A program made the translations under genes and the position numbers. From Corinectria fuckeliana (taxonomy: Eukaryota > Ascomycota > Sordariomycetes > Hypocreales > Nectriaceae): a stretch of DNA of 64,000 bases. A model generated the notes under the pieces. The model was not told where the DNA came from. It worked only from the letters and a program-made list of their open reading frames with translations, and did not search any database. This document shows, one piece after another, positions 54,839-64,000 of the stretch (its first letter is position 1; the number at the start of each line of letters is the position of its first letter). The stretch is taken from contig WPDH01000067.1 of the NCBI GenBank assembly GCA_019137255.1, positions 1-64,000 on the forward strand, given 5' to 3'.

Positions 54839-57800
54839 ATGCTGGACGGGGCGCGCGCCTTCGTTTGGGCGCAGCTCAAGGCTATCAAGCCGGCGTTTGT
54901 GTCCAAGACGCCGCACTTCAATTTCATCTCGGTTCACTGTAAGTTACCTCGGAAGTTGCTTCTACTCACGTTCCTGCGCCGTTCCTTGCTCTACTGCACT
55001 GCATTGTACTGTACTGTACAGCACAGTAGCTGCATCTCCCCCACCACTCCCACGTGGTCCGCGGCTTTCCCATCTTGCAAATCATAAAGCCAAGCCAAGC
55101 CCACTGAATCACTGACCCAACGCGCTGCAGACACCTGGATCGTGGGTGCGACCCTCGTCGCCTCTATTATAATATATGGCGCCGGCACCGAGACCGTCAG
55201 CTATATCGACGCCCTCATGTTCGCCAGCGGCGCCAACACCCAGGCTGGTCTCAACCCAATGGACATCAACGATCTCAACACCGTCCAGCAGGTCGCCATC
55301 TACCTCTTCACAATGATGTCCAACCCCATTACCCTGCACAGCTCCGTCGTTTTCCTCCGTCTCTACTGGTTCGAAAAGCGTTTTCAAGGCTGGGTCAGCG
55401 ATGCCAGGCTACGCCGAGGGACTCTGTCCAAGTCCAAGGCGCGCGCGCAAAACGAGATGCGAGGCGTCGAGGAGGGCGTCAACGGCCGAAGCATCACCAT
55501 GATCCCCAATCGCGGCCGCCCGCCCCGCATAACCAACGACGGAATCCTCCTTGACGGAAACGAGCAAATCCAGTCGCAAGCAATCGTAGACGACGACGAT
55601 GACGATGGCTATCCGCATGCCAAAGCTACGCCAACCAACAGCGACGAAAGCGACACAGCCACTGTGTCAGGCGCTCGGTCCAATAGCATGGATGCGTGCC
55701 CGCTTGACAAGCCCGAACAGGTACACGAAGGCCACGATGACAGGGATGTCATGGCGCACGCGAACGAGGGGCACAACCAGACTCTGGGATTCACGCACAC
55801 AGCAATCACGTTTGCCGAAACGGTAAAGAGGAGTGACGGCGTTGACGCCGACACCACTTTCCCTTCGAAGCGCTCAAATGCCGAGCACATTGCCATTCTC
55901 GAGCGCCAACGGAACCAGGACAACGAAGTTCTGCGCATTCCCGGGCCTCGCGATACCGAGAGGGGAATGGGCCCCAAGCGCCTCGACGATGACGACCCCC
56001 GAGAGATGGATGACAACACCAACCGTATTACCCGATCCAGCATTTCAAGGCCCGACCACGCCACCATGGACTCCAGAATACCCCACGACCGCCAACCGAC
56101 CATCGTCATTGCTGAGCCTGATCGGCCCGTTAGAGACGAGGCAGCCGATCATGCCAAGGCATTTGAACACTTCAGGTTTCGAAAGTCTCGAACTAAAAGC
56201 CGCGGTCAGAAGCACGTTAACGATGATGACGACAGCGGGAGGCCTGTGAGCGCCTTCAGAACGCGCACCCTCGATACCATCAAGTCCGCCTGGTCGCGCG
56301 AGGCCGACCACGACATGCCCTACCTCAGTTATACCCCGACTATGGCCCGAAACTCCAACTTCATTGGTCTGACCCTGGAACAGCGCGAGGAGTTGGGTGG
56401 CATCGAGTATCGTTCTCTCAGAACCTTAGCCCTAATCTTGATTTCCTACTTCTGGGGCTTCCAGATCATCGCTGTCGTTTGTCTGCTGCCTTTCATCCGC
56501 CACAACAACCACTACGGGGCCATTGTCGACGACGCCGGCGTCTCCAGGACGTGGTGGGGCTTCTGGACAGCCAACTCGGCCTTTATGGACTTGGGGTTCA
56601 CCTTGACGCCTGACAGCATGAACTCTTTCAATACCTCCGAGTACGCTATGATGGTGATGTGGTTCTTTATAATCATCGGAAACACGGGTTTCCCGGTCAT
56701 GCTGCGGTTCATCATCTGGGTAATGGCCAAAGTTGTCCCCAGTGGTACCGGACTCTGGGAGGAGTTGAGGTTCCTTCTTGATCACCCCCGTCGATGCTTC
56801 ACCTTGCTGTTTCCGTCCAGCGCCAATTGGTGGCTTTTCTGGATTCTCGCCGGCCTTAATGCTATTGACCTGCTGTTCTTCATCATTCTTGACGTTTGTC
56901 CCCCCTTTCTCTCTCGTTCAGTGCCTCCCAAGTGCTAACCGTGCTCAGCTCAACTCCGGCGTCGTCGCTGAACTCCCCGTTCACACACGATTCGCAGACG
57001 GCCTCTTTCAGGCAGCGGCTACTCGAACTGCAGGTTTCTCCTGCTTCAGCTTGTCCGCCCTCCACCCTGCGATGTCCGTCCTATATATGATCATGATGTA
57101 TATATCCGTCTTCCCCATCGCCATCTCTATCCGGAGAACCAACGTCTACGAGGAGAAATCTCTTGGCGTCTACCCCAACAAAAAGGACGACGATGTTGAC
57201 GCAGCTGAGGCCACTGCACTTTCCTACGTCGGGACCCATTTGCGACGGCAGCTCTCCTTCGATCTGTGGTACGTCTTCGTGGGGTTCTTCTTCCTCGCTA
57301 TCAGCGAAGGAAGCAAGATCCAACGCGGAGATTTCGACCTATTTGCTGTACTATTCGAAGTCGTTAGCGCCTATGGTACTGTGGGCTTGAGCATTGGCAT
57401 CCCGACCGTCGATGCCTCGCTCTCTTCCCAATTCAACGTGGTTGGCAAACTTATCATCATTGCCATGCAGATTCGAGGTCGCCATCGCGGCCTCCCGTAC
57501 GGCCTCGATCGAGCCGTCCTACTCCCTAGCGAATCTCGCTTTCACAAAGAGGCCGAGGCGGACCAACCAATCCTAGTCCGCACTCGCACTGGACTCTCGA
57601 CCGCTGCTTCAGGCACCGACCTTCAGAACAACTCCGGACGCCGGCCCAGCACTAACATGGCCCGAGAAAGAGCCAATAGTAACATCATCACCCAGTTCCT
57701 CTTCCCGGGTCCAGTCATGCGAACAGACGCGATCCACGGCCACAAACGATCGCAGTCGGGAGAATCACGAGCTTCCCAAGACTTCCCAAGACCCGCCACC

Positions 57801-57902
57801 GAGCCTATACCCTCGGAGGAGAAGGACGAGGTTGGTCCGCTCCGGACTATTGAGTCTCACAATGTCCACCCGCGGAGAGCGGAAACCGCCCCGACGACAT
57901 GA
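54839..57902 (+). CDS. TRK1: Potassium transporter Trk1
   Basis: Three exons: 54839-54938, 55131-56893, 56949-57902; 938 residues. It is a plasma-membrane K+ uptake protein of the Trk/HKT superfamily. All four M1-P-M2 units show their selectivity-filter glycine: NTQAGLN (about residue 60), MDLGFTL, TRTAGF and YGTVGLS. The start MLDGARAFVWAQLKAIKPAF and the junction SVH|YTWIVGATL are typical of fungal Trk1. A large hydrophilic cytoplasmic loop of roughly 320 residues separates units 1 and 2, with an Asp run (DDDDDDG at 55590-55610); this loop is a usual site of regulation. After the last unit comes QIRGRHRGLPYGLDRAVLLP, conserved in fungi, and a Ser/Arg-rich tail. Intron 2 follows IILD and precedes LNSGVVAELPVHTRFADGLF. 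Confidence 0.94.
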
Positions 57903-58595
57903 AAAGATTCACGGTGGAACCCCTCTTTTTTTCTTTCGTATGCGCGCGGATCGACTACAAGAACCAGAGCGTCTAGATCACCCATGGCAAACCATTTTTC
58001 ATTTGTCTTTCATTACCACAAGCAACATTTACAACAAACAGGAGTTACCCCGTATATGGACGGATTCGAGGAGCTAAAGGATTCACGGCGTGCAGTGCAC
58101 AGGTTTACATCTAGACAAGGTCAACAGGCAGGAGTTTGACTATGGGTACAATTATTGGGATGAGCGTTTCGGTTTTTCTGGTTATCTTCCACGGACCTGG
58201 ACTTGGCGGTATTCAAAAAGGATAGGATATTTCGGATGAACTTTTTTTCTTCCTATCGCGGGCAACGATATTTCTTTGGAGTTATATATAGAGCGGCAGT
58301 TGAAATACAAAAGGCCGCCACCGGTCAAGCCAACGCCAAAATTAACACCCGTCTGTCCCTTCTCATCCGTCTAAGCCATGCTAGTAGATACGTCGTGTCC
58401 CGCCCTGACCAGTCTCGATACGGGGAGACGATTATCCTAAAAATAGGTTTCTATAGTCCGAAAGATGCGAAGCCAACGCCAACCGCCAACCTGATACCTA
58501 CCCATTATATCCATCAAAATCTTCCAACCGCTATTGTCCCAGTCCGGAGGCTTCCCGCACGCCTTCTTGCTACTCTGATATGATCTATTCCACAT
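57903..58595. other. Convergent intergenic, TRK1/VPS9 3' ends
   Basis: Region between two convergent stops. It contains short poly-T runs and no recognisable gene. Confidence 0.5.
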
Positions 58596-60895
58596 TCACT
58601 TGGTCTCAAAGGCGCCGAGGTCTTTTAATGCGCTAGCCAGGCGGCGATAATCGCGAAGGAGGTCAAGAACCTCGCCGAGTTTGAGGTCACCGGGGGTCTG
58701 GATCTCCATGAAGCGCTTGCTGGGCGGCGCGATCTTGGGGACCGCCTTGGGAGGGAGGGCCGGGGCGATGTCGGGGAATGCCTTGATTGGGTCAGCCATA
58801 GGTATCTTGAAGCGTTCAATGAGGCGATAGGGGAAGGAAAGAGCTTACTGTTGCAAGATCACCGCCGTCTGCAGGCTTGTTCTCCTTGGTTATCGGTGGC
58901 GTCGAGGGGTTCGAGTTACGGCCGAAGCCACGGATCATGCTGATGCTGGGCAGACGGGCCATGGGATTGAAGGAGTTGCCCAGGTTGCGCATCTGTTCCA
59001 GCACAGCGGGGTTCTGGCCGGGGGACGGAGCGGCGCCAGCAGGTCGGGGATCCTCGGTGGCGAAGAGGACCCTCTTGGAGGAGCTGACACTGCGAGCGCT
59101 GCGGTTGCTATCCGCGCTGTGGTCCCGGCGACCCCCGATGAGGTTGAGAACGCGGTCCTCACGAGAACTAGGACGCCTTCGGTGTTCCGAATCGTCAGGA
59201 GCGAGTAGGGTGTTGAGTCCGCTAGCCGAGTCGTCATCGTCGGGAGGGGGAGTGCTGACAAGTTTGCGTGCGTCGTCGAGAGTGCGCGGGACGACAATTG
59301 ATTCTCGGGGACTGTCCTGATGCTCTCGCAGCTTTCCCACAAGGAACTTGTAGCTATCCCCGAGACTATTCGAAATGTTCTTGAGGCTCTGGTCGGCTGA
59401 GTTGAAGACGGCATCGCTAGCGGCACCGAAGGCCTGCGCGGGCGTGTTCACGAGGTCGCTCAGCCTTCGGCTGCGCAGGGTCGCCGCAGCCTTGAGGCCA
59501 GCTGGTGACGCGGCAGCCTTCGTCGCGGATGCCGTCTCCTTTGAGGTCTCCGCGGCGCTCTGAGTTGAAGGCGCTGTCCCTTGGGGGTACGCCGGGGGGA
59601 ATGTTTCCGTCCTGGGACTTGTACTCTTGGTTGGACCAGACGGGTGCTCATCTGCGCGCAAAGTGGCTAGGTCCACAGTCTGAAGGAAGCTGATGACAGC
59701 CTCGAGATTGGTCAGGCAGTATGCCGCTTCGCCCGTGAGCTTCGGTTCCCATCGGAAGTTCTGAATGAAGTGGAGATCGCTGATGGCGTGGAGGCTCTCG
59801 GGTGGCATGGTAATGAGTGTGTAGATGAGCATGGGCATAATCTCGTCGGCCGACGCGGAGGGATGGAAGTGGGCGAGGGTGTCGACGATACTCCTGTGGG
59901 CAGCCTTGAGATGATTGAGCTTCCCGAGAGGATATCTCTTCTGAGACATCAGGCCAAGATCCCTCCTGGCCTGTTCCAGCCGTTGCGTGATCTCGTCCAA
60001 CTTGACCGCAGTCACTTCCGCAGGCTGGTTTGAAGCATCCCCTAAATCGACTCCCAAATCGACGAGACTAATGCCAACCAATGCCAGAGCTGCGGTCTTA
60101 GAGCGCAGCTTGTCGTCCTGGGCTTCGTCCTGGGTGCTCCGGTGCCGGTAGATGCGATTGTAGATGCCTTCACAGAGTCGACGCTCAACAGCCTCCTCTA
60201 GCAAGCCCCGCTTGGCCTCGAGTGCTTTCCTAGCACTTTTCCTCCGAGCGAGCTCATCGGCTGTAATCATTTGCTGCTCGGCATCCGTCTTGGGCTTCTC
60301 CTTGATGTTCAAGGCGCTGGCCTTGGACCGTAGGCGGCTAGCGGCGGACGAGATGGAAGAGGTGGAGGGCGCGGGAGAAACATCGCGGCTCTGCCTAGTC
60401 GCAAGGGCATTGATGTGAGTGCTGATGTGGGAAGCGGCGAGGGCATAGAATTCTTGGAACATCTCCGACAGCCTGTCGATGCTGGGCGGGCTCGGGTGGA
60501 CCCTTGCGGATAGAGAGTCGATGAAGCTGGTAGTGGTTAGGCACGGAGGGTAAGGCACGGAGGAGCTTTGCGAGGTACCTGTCGGTCAGGGTAACGAGCT
60601 CAATAGGCAAGATGTCGAGCTCTACGGAAGCTCGAGTGATCTCGTATGCGTCTTCATTGTCTGCGTGCTCGCTGGTCTCGAAGGCATCGGGGGCGTCGGC
60701 GTCTCGGGGCTTGTCGGCAGCGGAGGCAGTCGCAAAGGTATGGGTATGAGCCCTCTTGGGCAGCTGGAGGCGATCGCCGTCATCGGTGGTCGCGGTCTGG
60801 GAAGTCTGGGTGCGAGCGACGGACGGGCGAGCTGAAGAGCTCGTAGCGGGGCTTGGGGGAGCCATGAACCTCTGCGCGGAGCTATAGACCATCAT
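58596..60895 (-). CDS. VPS9-domain protein (Rab5-type GEF)
   Basis: Three exons on the minus strand: 60895-60579, 60526-58849, 58805-58596; 734 residues. VPS9 domains load GTP onto Rab5/Vps21 GTPases on early endosomes. The VPS9 core lies at about residues 300-395: YPLGKLNHLKAAHRSIVDTL, SADEIMPMLIYTLITMPPES, HFIQNFRWEPKLTGEAAYCL and LTNLEAVISFLQTVD. It is preceded by a helical region and followed by about 300 Ser/Pro-rich, probably disordered residues. The last exon encodes a conserved-looking KRFMEIQTPGDLKLGEVLD tail. No ubiquitin-binding CUE domain is seen, so it is closer to Muk1-like than Vps9-like proteins. The first ATG pair (60895, 60892) is used; an alternative start is 60865 (MAPPSPATSS). 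Confidence 0.82.
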
Positions 60896-63099
60896 AGTGA
60901 GCTTCAGGATGGCGCAATGCGAGCAAGCCAAGGACGGTCGGTGATGGAGCGGTCAGGGGCAGAGAGGATTAGGGCGGTTTATGGAGGATGACGTGGAGCG
61001 CAACAGGGCACATACCAGTAGTTACCAGCGCGGCATGGAGGAAGCCTGAAGCTTGCTTGAGCCTGAGTGTAACTGATGATGCAAGAGCCAACGTGTCTCG
61101 AAAGCCAAAACAGGCCTGAAGGGGAGTGGGTTACAGCAGACTGCAGTTACGTATGCGCGCGCAGAGGGTACGGAGTTGAGGTATGTGCCGTAGATTACTG
61201 GCTAGGTACCTACTAGTATGTTCAGCTGGTCGCTTGCTTACTCTGGCTGGCTGGGTGAGATGAGGCGCCTAACCGAGCGTGATTTGGGGGTGTCGATGGA
61301 GATTGATGTGAGATGAGATGGATGATGCGGCTGCTGTTCGATACGTACGAAGGAGGTCGCGACACGAACGGAGGTGGAGGGATCATGATCGTCGGGTCAC
61401 GCAACGATAAGGGATAAGGACTGCCTGCATACGAAGTACCTATCTAATTAACTGCAGGTGGCCTGGCCTGAGCGGGTAGGGGTCCAACCTAGCCCGACCG
61501 ATGTTAGCGGCATCTCGCGGAACTCACAGGGGGGTCGAAGAGAGCCACAGGGGCAAGCCACCGAAGTTTGATGCATGGATCTTGTTCCGAAGCCACAGTT
61601 GTTCAGCCAAACACACTATACCTACCTTGGTAGGAATTACCGTTCGGCAATACCGTCGGGTACGTTGGAAGCCGTTGGAAGCTAGCCCTCGTCGAGCACA
61701 GTAGTGATGTGGCCATAACCTTGGTTAACACTCCAAGGTCCCATTGATGACCCGTACGATTTCTACATGGATACAAAGCCGAGGGAGCTGGTCCAGTCTC
61801 TTGCCCGTTCATTCAACTTAATGAGTGGCACTCCCTGCATTATGAATATTTACGATTGGGGCAAGGCCAGGTAGGTAGGTAAACTAGGTACCTAGATGGG
61901 TGCCCCTTGTGCCTCTGCGCCTCGTGATCATTATCTAGTGAGGAACCGTTATGGCGTCTTAACTTGCCTTTATCCTCGGTAAACACACCAACTTGAGGGA
62001 CACTTGCCATTACCGATCAAAGATCGAGGCTTTCCCGAGCATTTTACACCGCCTATTGAGAAAAACAACCGGCGTGTTATCTACCATCCAGCAACCAGAT
62101 GCTTGCTATAGATTCTTCCCGACGGAGGAAATACAAGTATGTATGACCACTGCTGACCTTTTTGCCATTCTGATGACGGGTGCAAATGGATTGCAATCTT
62201 TCCCCACAAAGACCCGGTCCGCCTACCCCGCAAACCCCGCCAGAGCAGACGGGAGAGTCGGACGCCATGGTCCCTACAACTGTGATACAACTGTAAATGC
62301 CCTCACCCTTAGGTAGTTATTCGTTATGCCAAGTTTTCACCGCACTGTCAGATCAGGGTCAAACGTCCTTTTGACCATAAAGTCTCTCTCTTCCCTCCAC
62401 TGCTTCTTCGCCTACTAACTTGCCATCCGCCCAGGAGATAGATGGTGACTGAATCGTCAGCGTACAGTAGCAACGCAACAGTGAACTCATCGGGGTTCTG
62501 TAACTAGCTGTCAGTCTTTTTTATGATGATAGACTATAGACAGTTCTGCCAAATAGTAAATACGCTACTCCGGCTATGTATCTCTCCGTTCCCCTCACTC
62601 CATGCGGGGTCCCCACAATGTGAACAGTATTCCCGTAGCGTCTCCGTCTCTACAGGCTCACTAACAACTTGGATTGATTGCGGTGGAGTCCGTTACTGAG
62701 AATGGGAATTGGAGAACCGAGTTGGCGCTGCCGCTGGTGGCTGAGCTGAGCTGAGCTGCCCATTGCTTAGCCGGGCTCAACCGAGACTGTAGCTATGAAT
62801 TGTGTCGTCCTCGCCCTCGCTTTCACTCTGCCAGCTTCCGCCGTCTCTGCCTCGTCCCTTGTTCTTGCGGTGTCCCTGTCCTTCAGTAGCCTGCCCTGCC
62901 TTGCCCTGCTTCCCTATTGTTTTCACCTATATCGTCTTCACGCACCTTTTGCTCATTGTCTGGAAACTCTTCTCCAGCAGGGAGACCAAAGGGAAGAGCA
63001 GTAGAGTCAGTGACCAACACATCAAGCTTCGCCATCCTCATCCCTATCCCACAACGCCACGACCACCTTCAGTCTCCCACGTCTCACCAGAAACTCACA
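60896..63099. other. Intergenic with TAGGTACCTA palindromes
   Basis: Divergent region between the VPS9 gene and the acyl-CoA synthetase gene. TAGGTACCTA occurs at 61203-61212 and, within a 12-base perfect palindrome, at 61884-61895, with (AGGT)3 at 61869-61880. GAGCT is repeated near 62743-62756. The segment 62800-63099 is C/T-rich and leader-like. No gene is supported. Confidence 0.5.
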
Positions 63100-64000
63100 A
63101 TGTCTGGCCCTCCGTCGCGTATCCGCTCCATCCTCAACCACCTGCGCCCCCATCCTCAGGCTCCTCTCAACTTCCACACCCTCTCTCCAACTCTCTTCCT
63201 CGAGCGCGCCGCCTCCATCGAGCCCAATGCCGAAGCCATCTTCCACATCACCGTCAACGGCGCCGTCCTTCGCCGCTCCTATGCCGAGTTTGCCGACCGC
63301 GCCCGCGGCCTCGCCTACTACCTGCTCAAGCATGGCTACCGCCGAATAGGCATCCTTGCTCCCAACACGCCGGCCTTTCTCGAGTCCATCTACGGCATCG
63401 TCGCTGCTGGCGGAGTTGTCGTCCCGGCCAACTACCGCCTGAAGCAGGACGACATCGACTACATCTTCGACTTTGCCGAGGTGGACTGCATCATCGTCGA
63501 CGACGAGTTTGTCGGCCTGCTCGATCTCTTCCGGGAAAGACACGAAAATGTTCCCTTTATTGTCGATCTTGTGAGTGTGCACTCTCCCCTTCAAGCTCTC
63601 ATATCTAACCAGGTTTCCTAGGATACGGATGCTACCGAAGGACAACTCTGCGGGCCCTTCGATGATGCCGTCTTGGAAGGCTTGAATCATGATCAAGAAC
63701 AGGGCGGTCACGGCTGGGCTGGTCTCCATTCCCAGGCCAGGAACGAGGACGACATGCTCGCTATCCCGTTCACCTCCGGCACCACCTCCCGGCCAAAGGG
63801 CGTCGTCTACACGCACAGAGGGGCTTACCTAGCTGCCCTGGCCAACATCATCGAGTCTGGGCTCAACAATCGCCACTGCAAGTATCTGTGGACGCTTCCC
63901 ATGTGAGTTTTCTGCTGTCTTTCTTCGCCAATTAGGCGAGCCGTCGTTGGAGTCGCTCGCTCTAACGATTACAGGTTCCACGCCATGGGATGGACCTTTC
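63100..64000 (+). CDS. AMP-forming acyl-CoA synthetase, 3' truncated by window edge
   Basis: Three exons so far: 63100-63570, 63622-63902, and 63975 to beyond the edge; about 259 residues visible. Members of this ANL superfamily adenylate a carboxylic acid and pass it to CoA. The phosphate-binding signature FTSGTTSRPKGVVYTHRGAY is intact in exon 2, and LWTLPM|FHAMGWTF spans the second junction. IGILAPNTPAFLESIYGIVA and GGVVVPANYRLKQDDIDYIF, as in short/medium-chain and AAE-type synthetases, come before. The substrate cannot be told from this part, and no C-terminal targeting signal can be read. The start MSGPPSRIRSILNHLRPH was chosen as the first ATG of the conserved frame; intron 1 restores IVDL|DTDATEG in phase. 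Confidence 0.88.

Noticed and set aside
54430..54942. 170-codon frame in the TRK1 leader
   Set aside because: It starts from a non-ATG codon, and its Ser/Leu/Pro/Arg-rich content follows from pyrimidine-rich DNA. It overlaps the TRK1 start in another frame.
62802..63608. 268-codon frame overlapping the acyl-CoA synthetase start
   Set aside because: Ser/Pro/Arg/His-rich translation of a C/T-rich leader and of the wrong frame of the AMP-binding gene.

Overview
The window is nuclear DNA of a filamentous ascomycete (Pezizomycotina), most likely a sordariomycete. The evidence is short GT-AG introns of about 45 to 200 bases, single-gene transcription units on both strands, a Zn2Cys6 regulator, a cell-wall-integrity MAPKK of the filamentous type, and a block at the left edge with the dinucleotide signature of repeat-induced point mutation (RIP). 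I cannot name the genus. There are 25 protein-coding genes with support, the last cut by the window edge. I found no rRNA, tRNA, CRISPR, intact transposon or prophage by eye.

Layout. Bases 1-580 are a RIP-saturated AT block. 2.4-11.2 kb: DEAD-box helicase DBP8 (-), the MAPKK MKK1 (+) and the pseudouridine synthase PUS7 (-). 13.1-17.5 kb: an SRA-YDG domain protein (+), a Pin4/Par14 parvulin (+), then the head-to-head small-subunit ribosomal protein genes RPS12 (-) and RPS22 (+). 18.5-25.7 kb: a CAP10-type GT90 glycosyltransferase (+), PAF1 (-), RER1 (-) and mitochondrial enoyl-CoA hydratase (+). 26.6-33.3 kb: a RING/zinc-cluster/SH3 protein (+), cysteine synthase (+), an unrecognised mitochondrial-type protein (-) and mitoribosomal bL19m (+). 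34.8-42.6 kb: alpha-actinin with a long extra N-terminus (+), a D-lactate/D-2-hydroxyglutarate dehydrogenase (+) and an F-box protein (-). 44.7-51.4 kb: a Zn2Cys6 transcription factor (+), proteasome subunit alpha4 (+), a CHY zinc-finger protein (-) and the TFIIH helicase SSL2/XPB (+). 54.8-64 kb: the TRK1 potassium transporter (+), a VPS9-domain protein (-) and the start of an AMP-forming acyl-CoA synthetase (+).

Most of this is housekeeping content: ribosome biogenesis and translation (DBP8, PUS7, RPS12, RPS22, bL19m), transcription and repair (PAF1, SSL2), protein quality control (PRE6, PIN4, RER1) and mitochondrial metabolism. No biosynthetic cluster or obvious accessory island is present. 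Gene structures were resolved by reading splice sites and checking that phases close. They include three very small coding exons: 3 nt in RPS12, 5 nt in the CHY gene and 7 nt in PRE6. The most interesting items are the RIP block with its sharp edge, the SRA-YDG gene as a candidate modified-DNA reader in a RIP genome, the RING/zinc/SH3 protein, the alpha-actinin extension, and a family of (ACCT)n/TAGGTACCTA palindromes found almost only between genes.
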